Assembly: GCF_005080785.1 (NCBI RefSeq)
Contig: NZ_CP032998.1
Coordinates: 106,679-170,678 of the forward strand
Origin: Buchnera aphidicola (Stegophylla sp.)
GTDB taxonomy: Bacteria > Pseudomonadota > Gammaproteobacteria > Enterobacterales > Enterobacteriaceae
Direction of reading: 5' to 3'
Length of the DNA: 64,000 nucleotides
This document shows positions 11,803-22,621 of this stretch, in pieces; position 1 is the stretch's first letter, and every line of letters starts with the position of its first letter. The translations under genes were made by a program, and so were the position numbers. Below the pieces are notes generated by a model. The model saw only the letters and a list, made by a program, of their open reading frames with translations, was not told the origin of the DNA and did no database searches.

Positions 11803-12777
11803 ATGATACTTTTTGTTATGAATTTTATTAAAATAATTAATTGTTATATTTTTGTAATGATGATTGTATTATTGATTGTATTTTTGGGTGCTATGTTAAG
11901 TTTTGTAGAACGTCGTGTATTGGGATTGTTTCAAAATCGATATGGACCTAATCGGGTTGGAACATGGGGATCATTACAGTTATTTGCAGATATGATTAAA
12001 ATTTTATTTAAAGAAGATTGGGTTCCATCATTTAGTAAACGTTTTATTTTTATTATAGCACCGATTGTTTCATTTATTTCATTATTATTGGTTATGGCGA
12101 TTATTCCTATAGATAGTAATTATTTTATTATTAATATAAATATAGGAATTTTATTTTTTTTTATGATGGCTTCTTTTTCGATATATTCTATTCTATTTGC
12201 TGGTTGGTCGAGTAATAATAAATATGCTTTATTAGGTGCAATACGATCTGTGGCACAAACATTAAGTTATGAGGTATTTTTGGGGTTATCAATATTAGGC
12301 GTTGTAGTACGATCAGGGTCATTTAATTTGATTGATATTGTAAATTCACAAATTTTTATTTGGAATATTATTCCTCAATTTTTGGGATTTGTAACATTTT
12401 TGATTTCTGGTTTAGCGTTATGCCATCGTCACCCTTTTGATCAACCTGAGTCTGAACAAGAATTAGCTGATGGATATCATATTGAATATTCTGGCATGAA
12501 GTTTGGTTTATTTTTTATTGGTCAATATATTTCCATGATGACTATATCCTCTTTAATTACAGTATTATTTTTAGGCGGGTGGTATGGTCCATTTTTTTCT
12601 AATAGTTTTTGTTTTTTATTTAAAACTTTTTTTTGTATTATGTTTTTTATTTTAATACGAGCTTCATTACCTCGTCCAAGGTATGATCAGATACTATATT
12701 TTGGTTGGAGGTTTTGTCTTCCAATTACTTTATTAAATTTAATTATTACTGCTTTTATATTATTATATATGGGTTAA
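11803..12777 (+). CDS. nuoH: NADH-quinone oxidoreductase subunit H
   Basis: A 324-residue membrane subunit (E. coli 325) that joins the peripheral and membrane arms and forms the quinone entry. It has about eight membrane helices. Conserved loops are visible: [30 protein letters not shown], and [20 protein letters not shown] with its acidic cluster. The first ATG (11803) is taken; a second in-frame ATG at 11818 would give five residues fewer. Only 7 bases separate it from nuoG. Confidence 0.95.
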   Translation: MILFVMNFIKIINCYIFVMMIVLLIVFLGAMLSFVERRVLGLFQNRYGPNRVGTWGSLQLFADMIKILFKEDWVPSFSKRFIFIIAPIVSFISLLLVMAIIPIDSNYFIININIGILFFFMMASFSIYSILFAGWSSNNKYALLGAIRSVAQTLSYEVFLGLSILGVVVRSGSFNLIDIVNSQIFIWNIIPQFLGFVTFLISGLALCHRHPFDQPESEQELADGYHIEYSGMKFGLFFIGQYISMMTISSLITVLFLGGWYGPFFSNSFCFLFKTFFCIMFFILIRASLPRPRYDQILYFGWRFCLPITLLNLIITAFILLYMG

Positions 12778-12780
12778 TTT

Positions 12781-13323
12781 ATGTATTTAAAAAATATTAT
12801 TTTAGGGTTTTTGACACAAATTAGAAGTATTTTATTAACTTTTAGAAATATTTTTTCAAAACGGGAAACGCGTTTATATCCAGATAAATCTGTTTATCTT
12901 GCTCCACGATATCGAGGTAGAGTAGTTTTAACAAGGAATGAAAAAGGGGAGGAACGTTGTGTAGCATGTAATTTATGTTCTGTGGTTTGTCCAGTAGGTT
13001 GTATATCATTGCAAAAATCTCAAACGCAATCAGGACGTTGGTTTCCAAAATTTTTTCGAATTAATTTTTCGCGTTGTATTTTTTGTGGTTTATGTGAAGA
13101 AGCATGTCCGACTTTAGCTATTCAATTAATACCAGATTTTGAATTAAGTGATTTTGATAGAAAAAATTTAGTTTTTGAAAAAAATGATTTATTGATTTCT
13201 GGATTTGGGAAATATTCTGATTATAATTTTTATAAACAATCTGGTGTATCAGTTCACAAAAAACATTTCAAAGATCGTAATCTTCATGTTATGCCTATTG
13301 ATACTAAAGATTTATTACCTTAG
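12781..13323 (+). CDS. nuoI: NADH-quinone oxidoreductase subunit I
   Basis: A 180-residue (E. coli: 180) 8Fe ferredoxin-type subunit carrying clusters N6a and N6b. Both CxxCxxCxxxCP motifs are intact: [14 protein letters not shown] and [13 protein letters not shown]. It passes electrons from NuoG to NuoB. It begins 3 bases after the nuoH stop. Confidence 0.97.
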   Translation: MYLKNIILGFLTQIRSILLTFRNIFSKRETRLYPDKSVYLAPRYRGRVVLTRNEKGEERCVACNLCSVVCPVGCISLQKSQTQSGRWFPKFFRINFSRCIFCGLCEEACPTLAIQLIPDFELSDFDRKNLVFEKNDLLISGFGKYSDYNFYKQSGVSVHKKHFKDRNLHVMPIDTKDLLP

Positions 13324-13333
13324 GATATATATC

Positions 13334-13852
13334 ATGAAATTGATGTTTTATTTTTTTTCTTTATTAACTGTGGTATTTACTATTTTATCTGTTTTTCAGA
13401 ATAATATTGTGTATTCTTTATTTTATCTTTCTGCATCAATTATTTCTACATCTGCAATATTTTTTTTATTAGGATCTTATTTTATTGGAGTATTACAGAT
13501 TATTATTTATGCAGGAGCTATTATGGTACTTTTTATTTTTTCAGTAATGATGTTTGATTTGAATGAAAAAATAAAAAGAAATAAAAAAAATAGATTGTTG
13601 ATGTGGTTGTATCCAATAGTTTTATTTATTTTATTTTTATTATTAATTTTTAGAAAATTGTTATATTTTCGAGATAAATATATTATTCGTTCAGAAATAA
13701 ATTTACATGTTTTAGGTATTAATTTATTTGGACCATATATTTTAATTGTTGAATTTGCATCATTGTTATTATTATCTGCTTTAATCATGGTATTAATTAT
13801 TGCAAATAATCAACAATTAAAAAATATTTTTGTTAATAAAAATAAGGATTAG
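13334..13852 (+). CDS. nuoJ: NADH-quinone oxidoreductase subunit J
   Basis: A 172-residue membrane subunit (E. coli 184) with five predicted helices. The pi-bulge helix region IIYAGAIMVLFIFSVMM is well conserved, as is LFGPYILIVEFASLLLLSA. The ATG at 13334 is chosen because MKLMFYFFSL matches the E. coli N-terminus and AGGATAT stands just upstream; an earlier in-frame start would sit inside nuoI. Confidence 0.95.
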   Translation: MKLMFYFFSLLTVVFTILSVFQNNIVYSLFYLSASIISTSAIFFLLGSYFIGVLQIIIYAGAIMVLFIFSVMMFDLNEKIKRNKKNRLLMWLYPIVLFILFLLLIFRKLLYFRDKYIIRSEINLHVLGINLFGPYILIVEFASLLLLSALIMVLIIANNQQLKNIFVNKNKD

Positions 13853-13856
13853 TAAT

Positions 13857-14165
13857 ATGATTTCTTTGTTTGATGCTTTGTTGTTTGCTTTTATTATATT
13901 TTTTATTGGTTTAACATCTTTAATGATATTTAGGAATTTATTATTTATGTTAATTAGTTTAGAAATTATGATGAATGCTATTGTTTTATCTTTTGTATTG
14001 ATTAGTCATTATTGGTATCAATCAGATGGGCAAATAATGTATATTTTATCTATTACATTGTCAGCAGTAGAAGCTAGTATTAGTTTAATATTATTATTAC
14101 AATGTTATTGGAAAAATAATAGAATTCTACATGTTGAAAAATTAAGTGAGATACATAATGAATAG
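13857..14165 (+). CDS. nuoK: NADH-quinone oxidoreductase subunit K
   Basis: A 102-residue membrane subunit (E. coli 100), related to MnhC/MrpC, with three helices. The two intramembrane glutamates needed for proton pumping in E. coli NuoK are present in SLEIMMNA and SAVEASISL. Start ATG 13857 matches the family N-terminus (MISLFDALLF). Its stop overlaps the nuoL start (ATGAATAG). Confidence 0.95.
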   Translation: MISLFDALLFAFIIFFIGLTSLMIFRNLLFMLISLEIMMNAIVLSFVLISHYWYQSDGQIMYILSITLSAVEASISLILLLQCYWKNNRILHVEKLSEIHNE

Positions 14166-15990
14166 TATTTCGTTAATAATTACATTTCCTATAGTTAGTT
14201 TTATTATTTTATCTTTTTTTAAAAACTTTTTATCACGACAATTGACTATTATTATAGGTGTTGGTTCTATTTTTTTCTCTATGTTAATAGTTTTTTTTAT
14301 ATGGATATTTTTTTTTGTAAATGAAAATTGTATTTTTTTTAATAATTTATGGGTTTGGTGGCATGTAAATAATATTAAAGTTGATGTTTGTTTAATATTA
14401 GATATGTTATCTTTATCTTTTGTAACTATGATTGTTTGTATTGCATTTTTAATTTATATATTTTCCATTTGGTACATGAAACATCAAAAAGGTAATAAAA
14501 AGTTTTTTGCTCTTATGAATTTATTTGTAGCAAATATGTTATTATTAGTTTTATCGGATAATTTTCTTTTGATGTATGTAGGATGGGAAGGTGTTAGTAT
14601 TTGCTCATATTTATTAATTAATTTTTATTTTTTTAAAAAAAAAGTTGTATTTTCTGCAATTAAATCTCTTATTATGACAAGAATAGGAGATTTATTTTTG
14701 ATATTTTCTATAATAATGATATATTTTCACTATTTTACTTTTAATTTTTATGAAATTCAATTTATGGTGAAAATTGGATTAATTAAGTATACACCGATAT
14801 TAAATTGTATTACTTTGTTTTTATTGTTTGGTGCTATTGGAAAATCTGCTCAAATACCTTTGCATACTTGGTTACCAAAAGCTATGGTAGGACCGACACC
14901 TGTTTCAGCTTTAATACATGCTGCTACTATGGTGACTGCAGGAGTATATTTAATTGCGAGAAATCATAATTTATTTATTTTAACACCATATATTTTATAT
15001 TTAGTAGGTGTTATCGGTGGGTTAACACTATTATGGTCTAGTTTTTTAGCGTTAGTACAAAAAGATATAAAAAAAATATTAGCATATTCTACCATGAGTC
15101 AAATTGGATATATGTTTTTAGGTCTAGGTGTTGGTGCGTGGAGTGCTGTTATTATACATTTAATTGCTCATGCTATTTTTAAAGCTTTACTATTTTTAGT
15201 TGCTGGTTCTTTAATTATAACTTGTAAACATGAACAAAATATTTTTAAAATGGGTAGTCAATTAAAGAATAAGTTATTTTTTTTATATTGTTGCTGTTTA
15301 ATTGGAGGTTCTTCTTTATCGGCATTTCCAATACTCACTTTAGGATTTTATAGTAAAGGAGATATTTTGTTTTATATTTTTATGCATCATTTTATTGTAT
15401 TTTTTATCTTATCATTATTTTCATCTTTTTTAACTAGTATATATATTTTTCGTTTAATTTTTCATATTTTTTATACAAGATATCAAGATTTTAAAATTGT
15501 TCAACCTACAGGGTGGATACATTATTTTCCGATAATAACTTTATCGATATTTTCTACTTGTATTGGAATTTATATTTTGCCTAATTTATCAGGTATATTT
15601 TCAGAAGTAACATATAATAATATGAATAAAATCAATTTAGAATACTATACATCTTTATTAATTATTTTAGGTATTGGGATAGCATATTATTTTTGTATTT
15701 TAAATTATAAATTAACGAAAATTATGTTAAAAAATAAGATTTTTTTGTTTATTTTTAATGTATTGTTTCATAGTTTAAGTATTGATAATATATACAAAAT
15801 GTTATTCATTCAACCATATTTAATTATGATTCAATTCTTAAAATGTGATTATTTTAGTATAATAAGTAAAAAAATATTATTCATAATACAAAAAATTAAT
15901 GTTTTTTTATTATTTTTTGAATATAAAATTTTACATTTTTATATTATTGCAATGATAACAGGATTAATTTCAATTATATTATATATTTGA
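14158..15990 (+). CDS. nuoL: NADH-quinone oxidoreductase subunit L
   Basis: A 610-residue antiporter-like proton-pumping subunit (E. coli 613). The signature helices hold MYVGWEGVSICSYLLI (catalytic Glu), GAIGKSAQIPLHTWLPKAM (Lys on the broken helix), and HAATMVTAGVYLI. The C-terminal lateral helix region is retained but diverged and very rich in Ile/Phe/Lys. The start ATG 14158 fits MNSISLIITFP; it overlaps the nuoK stop by eight bases. About 110 bases separate it from nuoM. Confidence 0.95.
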   Translation: MNSISLIITFPIVSFIILSFFKNFLSRQLTIIIGVGSIFFSMLIVFFIWIFFFVNENCIFFNNLWVWWHVNNIKVDVCLILDMLSLSFVTMIVCIAFLIYIFSIWYMKHQKGNKKFFALMNLFVANMLLLVLSDNFLLMYVGWEGVSICSYLLINFYFFKKKVVFSAIKSLIMTRIGDLFLIFSIIMIYFHYFTFNFYEIQFMVKIGLIKYTPILNCITLFLLFGAIGKSAQIPLHTWLPKAMVGPTPVSALIHAATMVTAGVYLIARNHNLFILTPYILYLVGVIGGLTLLWSSFLALVQKDIKKILAYSTMSQIGYMFLGLGVGAWSAVIIHLIAHAIFKALLFLVAGSLIITCKHEQNIFKMGSQLKNKLFFLYCCCLIGGSSLSAFPILTLGFYSKGDILFYIFMHHFIVFFILSLFSSFLTSIYIFRLIFHIFYTRYQDFKIVQPTGWIHYFPIITLSIFSTCIGIYILPNLSGIFSEVTYNNMNKINLEYYTSLLIILGIGIAYYFCILNYKLTKIMLKNKIFLFIFNVLFHSLSIDNIYKMLFIQPYLIMIQFLKCDYFSIISKKILFIIQKINVFLLFFEYKILHFYIIAMITGLISIILYI

Positions 15991-16100
15991 ATAACATATA
16001 TAATAGATGCAAGTTTTAATAAATTTTATGTTATATATAGTAATTATTATTATTTTATATAATAAAAATAAGAATGAATAAATAAATAAGGTTTTATTAC

Positions 16101-17576
16101 ATGTTTCTTACTTTGTTAGTTATTATTCCATTTTTAGGTAGTTTGCTATGTTGGATGTTGGATTGGATACATATTAAAATATCTCGTTGGATTGCGTTAA
16201 TAACGACTTTAATATTATTTATTTTTTCAATATTTTTGTGGTTACAATATTTTTATTTGCACGATATGATTGTACTACATACACATTGGAATGCAGAGTT
16301 TATAGCACCTTGGATACCAAGATTTGGAATTCAATTGCATTTTGCTTTAGATGGATTATCAATCCTAATGATTATTTTAACAACTTTTTTAGGTTTCATA
16401 TCGGTTTTATGTTCATGGGATAACGTTAAGAAATATCAAGGTTTTTTTTATTTTAATTTATTATGGATTATAATTGGTACTCTTGGTGTTTTGTTATCTA
16501 TTGATCTTTTTTTATTTTTTTGTTTTTGGGAAATAATGTTTATTCCAATATATTGTTTAATTATTTTTTGGGGTGATAATAAATATAGTATAACAAGTCG
16601 AATTAAGACTGCTAATGTATTTTTGATTTATACTCAATTATCTAGTATGGTAATGTTATTTTCTATTTTATTATTATCTTGTGTTTATTATAATAAAATG
16701 CACATTTGGACATTTGATTATAATAGATTAATTCATATTCATAATATAAATCCTGTATTAGAATTTTTAATTATGTTAGGATTTTTTATTGCGTTTACAG
16801 TTAAAATGCCTATTGTTCCGTTGCATAGTTGGTTACCTGATATGCATAAAAAATCTCCTATTGTAGGATCTGTAGATTTGTCTGGCATGTTAGTAAAGGT
16901 CGGTGCTTATGGATTAATTAGGTTTAATATGAGTATGTTTACAGATATCCCATATATATTTTTATATTGTGTTATATTATTAGGTATTACTACGATTTTT
17001 TATGGATCATGGATGGCTTATGCTCAAACAAATATCAAAAAGATTATTTCATATAGTTCTATTTCACATATGGGATTTATTTTAATTGCTATATATTCTA
17101 AAAATATTATTTCGTATGAAGGTGCTATCATGGATATGATTTTTAGTGGATTATCAATATCAGCATTATTTATTTTATTTAATCAACTGTATATTCGTGT
17201 GAAGACCAATAATATTGTTCAATTAGGTGGTTTGTCTTTATGTATTAATTGGATTCCAGGGTTTGTATTATTTTTTCTTTTTGCAAATTTGAATGTTCCA
17301 GGGACAGCTAATTTTATTGGTGAGATTATGATGTTAATGGGAATTTTTACTGTTTTTCCTAAATTATTAGGTTTATTAATTTTTGGATTATTGTTTTCTT
17401 TAATTTATTCATTGAATATTGTACATAAAGTTTTTTATGGTTCATTAAGAAATACTAATTATTATCAGTGTTCTCCAATTAATTGTTGTGAGTTTTTGGT
17501 CATTATATTTTTACTTGTTAGTATTATATTTTTTGGATTTTTTCCAGACAATATTTTACATACTGTTCATTTTTAA
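16101..17576 (+). CDS. nuoM: NADH-quinone oxidoreductase subunit M
   Basis: A 491-residue antiporter-like subunit (E. coli 509). It retains the catalytic Glu in FCFWEIMFIPIY, the Lys in FTVKMPIVPLHSWLPDMH and GSVDLSGMLVKVGAYGL. The stretch aligned to E. coli MIAHGLSAAGLFI reads MIFSGLSISALFI, so the His of that helix is replaced here. Part of the membrane arm proton pump. Confidence 0.95.
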   Translation: MFLTLLVIIPFLGSLLCWMLDWIHIKISRWIALITTLILFIFSIFLWLQYFYLHDMIVLHTHWNAEFIAPWIPRFGIQLHFALDGLSILMIILTTFLGFISVLCSWDNVKKYQGFFYFNLLWIIIGTLGVLLSIDLFLFFCFWEIMFIPIYCLIIFWGDNKYSITSRIKTANVFLIYTQLSSMVMLFSILLLSCVYYNKMHIWTFDYNRLIHIHNINPVLEFLIMLGFFIAFTVKMPIVPLHSWLPDMHKKSPIVGSVDLSGMLVKVGAYGLIRFNMSMFTDIPYIFLYCVILLGITTIFYGSWMAYAQTNIKKIISYSSISHMGFILIAIYSKNIISYEGAIMDMIFSGLSISALFILFNQLYIRVKTNNIVQLGGLSLCINWIPGFVLFFLFANLNVPGTANFIGEIMMLMGIFTVFPKLLGLLIFGLLFSLIYSLNIVHKVFYGSLRNTNYYQCSPINCCEFLVIIFLLVSIIFFGFFPDNILHTVHF

Positions 17577-17619
17577 TGAAAAATATTATTTTTCAAAATC
17601 AAAGTAAGGTTTTGTTAAT

Positions 17620-19077
17620 ATGCTGATATCTATTGGGCAAGTAATTACGTTGTTTCCATTTTTAGTTTTAATAGTTAGTATATTTTTAATTATGTTATCT
17701 ATTATTGTATATAGAAATTGTACTTTTGTATTTTTTTTTATTATTTTTAGTTTTATTATATCATTATTATCATTATTAGTAATATATATGGTTATTCCAA
17801 TTTATGTAATGGCATTAATGTATATGAATTTTTATTCTATTTTATATATTTTAATGATTTTATTTTCTGGTTTATGTATTAGTATATTATCTTTTTTGTA
17901 TTTACAGCATATTGTGTCATATAAAGAAGAATTTTATTTATTGATACTTTTTTCTATTTTAGGTGGTATGTTATTAGTTGTGTCTAATCATCTGATTTCT
18001 TTTTTTATAGGGATAGAATTAATGTCATTACCCGTAATAGGGTTAGTTCAATATTCTTTTTCTCAAAAGAAATCTTTAATTATTGCATTAAAATATGTGA
18101 TACTATCGAGTATATTTTCTTTATTTATATTATTTAGTATAGTATTAATATATTTTATATGTGGAAATCTAAACTTTAGTAATATTAAAATTTCTTTATT
18201 GATTAATAATTATGAAAACAATAATATTTTATTGTTTGGTTTAGGTATATTATTAATATCTTTATTTTTTAAGTTGTCTGTTTTTCCTTTTCATTTTTTA
18301 GTGCCTGAGATTTATGAAAATATTTCTTCGTTAATTTTAATTTATTTTACTACTATTATAAAAGTTTCAATTTTTGGTATATTAATAAAATTATTTTTTT
18401 ATTTTCCTTATAGTCATACGCAAATATTATATAAAATTGTAAAATATGTTGCAGTATTTTCGATATTTTTTGGTAGTATGTGTTCTGTGTTTCAAAAAGA
18501 TATTAAAAAATTAATTGGTTATTCTTCTATTGCACATATGGGTTATATATTAATAACTTTATTATTTATTAATAATTATAATATGGCTAATGAAGCAGCT
18601 TTAATATATTTGATTAATTATTTAATTTCTAATATTGGTATATTTAGTATATTAATTATTGTACGTAATATATATAATGTGAAAATTAGTAATTTTAATT
18701 TTTATAAAGGTTTATTTTGGAATAAACCAATATTAGCTATAGCAATGACTATTTTTATTTTTTCATCATTAGGTATACCAATAACTTTGGGTTTTATTGC
18801 AAAATTTTATATTATTTTTTTAACTATATACCAGTTTGATTGGTTAATAATTAGTATAATATTAATTAATTCTGGATTAAGTATATATTATTATTTAAAA
18901 GTTATATTAAATTTGTATGTTTATAATCACGTTCATTTAAATAGTAGTATTATTAAGTATAATGAATATAAGATTTTAGAAGTGATTATTTTTTTATTTT
19001 CTATGTTAATAATATTTTTAGGTATTTATCCGAAAATATTAATAAATATTATACATGTTAGTAATACATTGTTATGA
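17620..19077 (+). CDS. nuoN: NADH-quinone oxidoreductase subunit N
   Basis: A 485-residue antiporter-like subunit (same length as E. coli). Conserved parts include the FFIGIELMSLPVIGLV helix with its Glu, FKLSVFPFHFLVPEIYE with its Lys, and FQKDIKKLIGYSSIAHMGY. It ends the nuo operon, so all thirteen genes of the fused-CD set are present and open. It is more diverged and more Ile/Leu/Phe-rich than NuoL or NuoM. Confidence 0.94.
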   Translation: MLISIGQVITLFPFLVLIVSIFLIMLSIIVYRNCTFVFFFIIFSFIISLLSLLVIYMVIPIYVMALMYMNFYSILYILMILFSGLCISILSFLYLQHIVSYKEEFYLLILFSILGGMLLVVSNHLISFFIGIELMSLPVIGLVQYSFSQKKSLIIALKYVILSSIFSLFILFSIVLIYFICGNLNFSNIKISLLINNYENNNILLFGLGILLISLFFKLSVFPFHFLVPEIYENISSLILIYFTTIIKVSIFGILIKLFFYFPYSHTQILYKIVKYVAVFSIFFGSMCSVFQKDIKKLIGYSSIAHMGYILITLLFINNYNMANEAALIYLINYLISNIGIFSILIIVRNIYNVKISNFNFYKGLFWNKPILAIAMTIFIFSSLGIPITLGFIAKFYIIFLTIYQFDWLIISIILINSGLSIYYYLKVILNLYVYNHVHLNSSIIKYNEYKILEVIIFLFSMLIIFLGIYPKILINIIHVSNTLL

Positions 19078-19132
19078 AATTATTGAATGTTAGAATATAA
19101 GTTTGTGATTTAGTTTAATTAAGGTATATGTT

Positions 19133-20089
19133 GTGAATTCTATTCATTGGATAATGATTTGGATAATTTTTTTTAGTATTATTATAATTTGTATATGTTT
19201 TAATTTATTTTTAGAAAAAAAATATTTACATAAATATAATATATTACAACAATCTTATTTTTTTTTATTTTTTTGGTTTTTTTTTACTTGTATTTTTTCT
19301 TTTTTTTATTGGATGTTTTATACAAGGTATGTGAATATTACTGTTGCTAATGCTAATTTGATTTTGTTTTGGTTAGGATATTTTATAGAACAATCATTTT
19401 CAATAGATAATATTTTTGTATTTTTTTTTGTATTTCAATATTTTCATATTCCTATTCAATTACATAGAAAAGTATTATCTATTGGTATATTAATTACTTT
19501 TATATTACGAGGATTAATTATTTGTATTGGATATTGGGTATTGTTATATTGGAATTGGATAATTTTTTTATTTAGTATAATTTTATTATTTACTGGAATG
19601 GAAATATTTTTTTTTGATAATTCTGGTTATAAAGATATTAACAAGAATATATTATTAAAATATATAAATAATATTTTTCATATTCTCCCAACTTTAAAGG
19701 GAGAGAAATTTTTTATTTATTATAAAAATTTATTATATGTTACTCCTTTATTTATTGCGTTAATAATTATTGAATTAAGTGATATTATATTTTCTATAGA
19801 TAGTATTCCTGCAATTTTTTCTATTACTCATGACCCATTTATTATTATAACATCTAATTTTTTTGCAATTTTAGGGTTGCGTTCTATTTATTTTATTGTT
19901 GTTCATATTATGAGTAAGTTATATTATATTCAATATTTAATATCGTTAGTTATGATTTTTCTTTCTGTAAAAATGATATTGAATAGTTTTTTGTATATTA
20001 TAGGTAATATTTATGCTATTTTAGTTAGTATTATTCTATTTTGTTATTTATTTTATAATTTTATTTCAAAATTTAATTTATTAAGATAA
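19133..20089 (+). CDS. alx: TerC/Alx-family integral membrane protein (probable manganese exporter)
   Basis: A 318-residue polytopic membrane protein that aligns along its length with E. coli Alx (TerC family): GYFIEQSFSIDNIFVF, RKVLSIGILITFILRG, and IIELSDIIFSIDSIPAIF followed by ASNFFAILGLRS-like sequence (SNFFAILGLRSIYF). The acidic residues in SIDN and ELSD...SIDS are the family's likely metal ligands. Alx exports Mn2+ in E. coli. The start is GTG 19133, 8 bases after AAGG (19121-19124). E. coli alx sits behind a long Mn/pH-responsive leader RNA; here only 55 bases separate it from nuoN, so that leader is absent. Confidence 0.85.
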   Translation: MNSIHWIMIWIIFFSIIIICICFNLFLEKKYLHKYNILQQSYFFLFFWFFFTCIFSFFYWMFYTRYVNITVANANLILFWLGYFIEQSFSIDNIFVFFFVFQYFHIPIQLHRKVLSIGILITFILRGLIICIGYWVLLYWNWIIFLFSIILLFTGMEIFFFDNSGYKDINKNILLKYINNIFHILPTLKGEKFFIYYKNLLYVTPLFIALIIIELSDIIFSIDSIPAIFSITHDPFIIITSNFFAILGLRSIYFIVVHIMSKLYYIQYLISLVMIFLSVKMILNSFLYIIGNIYAILVSIILFCYLFYNFISKFNLLR

Positions 20090-20122
20090 TCATTTGCAGT
20101 ATTATTAACGAGATACTACTAT

Positions 20123-21424
20123 ATGAGTTTAAAAATGTATAATGCTAATACATCATTATGTTCATGGTTGTCATATATTGAAAGAATATATCCTATATGC
20201 ACTCATTTTTCATTAAGTCGTATAATGATAGTAGCAAAAAAATTAGGTTTACTTAAATCTTCATCTTTTATATTTACAGTTTCTGGAACAAATGGGAAAA
20301 GTAGTACTTGTTATATGTTAGAAAGGATTTTATTAAATGCAGGGTATAAAGTCGGTTTATACACTTCACCTCATTTAATAAATTATTATGAACGTATTCG
20401 AATTAATGGAAAATATATAATAGATGATATTATACATACTACTATATTTTATAGTATAGAATTAGCTCGAAAGGATATTTTGTTAACGTATTTTGAATTT
20501 ATAACTTTATCTGCTTTATTAATATTTAAACAACAATATTTAGATATTATTATTTTAGAGGTGGGTATTGGGGGAAGATTAGATGCTACTAATATTCTTG
20601 ATCCTAATATAGCTATTATTACAAATATAGAATTGGATCATATGCATTTATTAGGGTATACTAGAAATAGTATTGCTTCAGAAAAATCAGGTATTTTCAG
20701 AAAAGGTATTGATATTATTATAGGCACTAAAAATATTCCCAATATTATATATAAAATATCTAGTCGTCTTCATGTTCGATTAAATAGATTATTATATGAA
20801 TGGAATTGGGTAAAAATACGAGATTATTGGAATTTTTATGATAAATTTGGGGGATTATATCAATTACCTATTCCAAAATTATCATTATCTAGTGTTGCGA
20901 CTGCTGTATCAGCGTTAAGAGTGTCTCAATATGTTATATGTCATAAATTGTTTCAACAATCTATTAATCAAGTTTTTTTACCAGGTCGTTTTCATATTAT
21001 TGTTAATAATCCTCAAATTATAGTGGATGTTGCACATAATCCTCATGCTTCTAATTATTTATATTATCAATTAAAACAATTAATATTATTTAAGAAAGAA
21101 AAAAACTTTCAAATATATAGTATTATCGGTATGGTATCTGATAAAGATATTATGAATACAATTTTACCTTTATTAAATATTGTTAATTTATGGTTTTATG
21201 TTCCATTAAAAACATATCGTAGTATTAATATAAATTATTTAAAATCTTGTTTACCTAATGAATCAATATTGTGTAATGATGTAGCACATGCTTTTCATAA
21301 GATATTTAAAATTGTTCAATCAATAGATATAATATTAGTATTTGGTTCTTTTTTTTTAGTTTCAGAAGTGATTTTATTTATTAAAAATAAATATAATATT
21401 CAAAATATTATACCAAAGAATTAG
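20123..21424 (+). CDS. folC: Dihydrofolate synthase / folylpolyglutamate synthase
   Basis: A 433-residue Mur-ligase-family enzyme (E. coli 422) that joins Glu to dihydropteroate and extends polyglutamate tails on folates. The ATP P-loop is GTNGKSS at residues 55-61. YTSPHLINYYERIRING and the metal/substrate region EVGIGGRLDATN follow, then ITNIELDHMHLLG. DVAHNPHA marks the C-terminal domain. It is convergent with prs, 17 bases apart, with no clear terminator between them. Confidence 0.95.
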   Translation: MSLKMYNANTSLCSWLSYIERIYPICTHFSLSRIMIVAKKLGLLKSSSFIFTVSGTNGKSSTCYMLERILLNAGYKVGLYTSPHLINYYERIRINGKYIIDDIIHTTIFYSIELARKDILLTYFEFITLSALLIFKQQYLDIIILEVGIGGRLDATNILDPNIAIITNIELDHMHLLGYTRNSIASEKSGIFRKGIDIIIGTKNIPNIIYKISSRLHVRLNRLLYEWNWVKIRDYWNFYDKFGGLYQLPIPKLSLSSVATAVSALRVSQYVICHKLFQQSINQVFLPGRFHIIVNNPQIIVDVAHNPHASNYLYYQLKQLILFKKEKNFQIYSIIGMVSDKDIMNTILPLLNIVNLWFYVPLKTYRSININYLKSCLPNESILCNDVAHAFHKIFKIVQSIDIILVFGSFFLVSEVILFIKNKYNIQNIIPKN

Positions 21425-21441
21425 TTTATTGATAGTAAATA

Positions 21442-22419
21442 TTATTTTCTTAGATATGTTTTGATGCATTTTTTATATTCAAACATTTCTGAAATAGATT
21501 CTTCATTATTAATTCTTCGAATTGCTTCTGATAACATTTTTGATAAAGTTAAGGTACGAATTTTTTTGTTCAACTTAATATCTTTTGATATAGGAATAGT
21601 ATCACATACAATAATTTGGTTGATATTTGATCGATTAATATTATTTAAAGCATGACCAGAAAATATAGGATGTGTTGCATATGCTAAGACTTTTTTAGCT
21701 CCATGTTTTTTTAATGCTTCAGCTGCTTGACATACAGTATTACCTGTATCAATAATATCATCAATTAAAATACAATCTCGGTCTGACACATCTCCAATAA
21801 TATGCATAATTTGTGCCATATTAGATTTAGGTCTTCTTTTATCAATAATTGCCATATCAGTATCATGTAATAATTTTGATATGGCTCGAGATCGTATTAC
21901 TCCTCCGATATCAGGTGATACAATTATAGGATTATTTAGTTTCATTTTCTGTATATCTTCTAAAATAATGAAACTACTAAAAACGTTGTCTACTGGAACA
22001 TCAAAAAAACCTTGTATTTGTTCAGAATGTAAATCAACTGTTAAAATACGGTCAATGCCTACATTAGATAAAAAATCTGCAACAATTTTTGCTGTGATTG
22101 GTACTCGTGCTGATCTTACTCTTCGATCTTGTCTTGAATATCCAAAATATGGAATAACTGCTGTAATTCTTCCAGCAGATGCTCGTCTTAATGCATCGAT
22201 AATAACAGCTAATTCCATAATATTATCATTTGTTGGGAAACATGTTGATTGTATAATAAAAATATCACTACCTCGAACGTTTTCATTTATTTGTACGCTA
22301 ATTTCTCCATCACTAAAACGTCCTATAGTAGCATTACTTAAATTAATATATAATTTTTTAGCGATTAAAGAAGATAATTGGGGTACTGAATTACCACAGA
22401 ATATTTTCATATTAGACAT
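21442..22419 (-). CDS. prs: Ribose-phosphate pyrophosphokinase
   Basis: A 325-residue PRPP synthetase making PRPP from ribose-5-phosphate and ATP for nucleotide, His and Trp synthesis. N-terminal [20 protein letters not shown] matches E. coli. The catalytic region [10 protein letters not shown]...ARVPITAK and the PRPP-binding loop [11 protein letters not shown] are intact. The C-terminus runs ~10 residues past E. coli Prs with a basic tail ([12 protein letters not shown]), probably a harmless stop-codon shift. Confidence 0.97.
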   Translation of the reverse strand: MSNMKIFCGNSVPQLSSLIAKKLYINLSNATIGRFSDGEISVQINENVRGSDIFIIQSTCFPTNDNIMELAVIIDALRRASAGRITAVIPYFGYSRQDRRVRSARVPITAKIVADFLSNVGIDRILTVDLHSEQIQGFFDVPVDNVFSSFIILEDIQKMKLNNPIIVSPDIGGVIRSRAISKLLHDTDMAIIDKRRPKSNMAQIMHIIGDVSDRDCILIDDIIDTGNTVCQAAEALKKHGAKKVLAYATHPIFSGHALNNINRSNINQIIVCDTIPISKDIKLNKKIRTLTLSKMLSEAIRRINNEESISEMFEYKKCIKTYLRK

Positions 22420-22621
22420 AATGTTTCCTAATAAAGTTTATTATTTATTAATCATATGTATTTTCATTTATTATTGTAATTAGTGAAATTAATTTTATTT
22501 ATCATGTAATATTACATATTATTTTTATTTTATAGTTTTGAATATATTATATATAATAATTTTGTTTATTGTATTAATATATTAATAGTTATATGAATCT
22601 AGTATTGTTTGAGTATATTAT

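Noticed and set aside
21881-22483. 200-codon open frame antisense to prs
   Set aside because: It mirrors the conserved prs gene and has no recognisable motif. Long antisense frames are common opposite AT-rich coding DNA.
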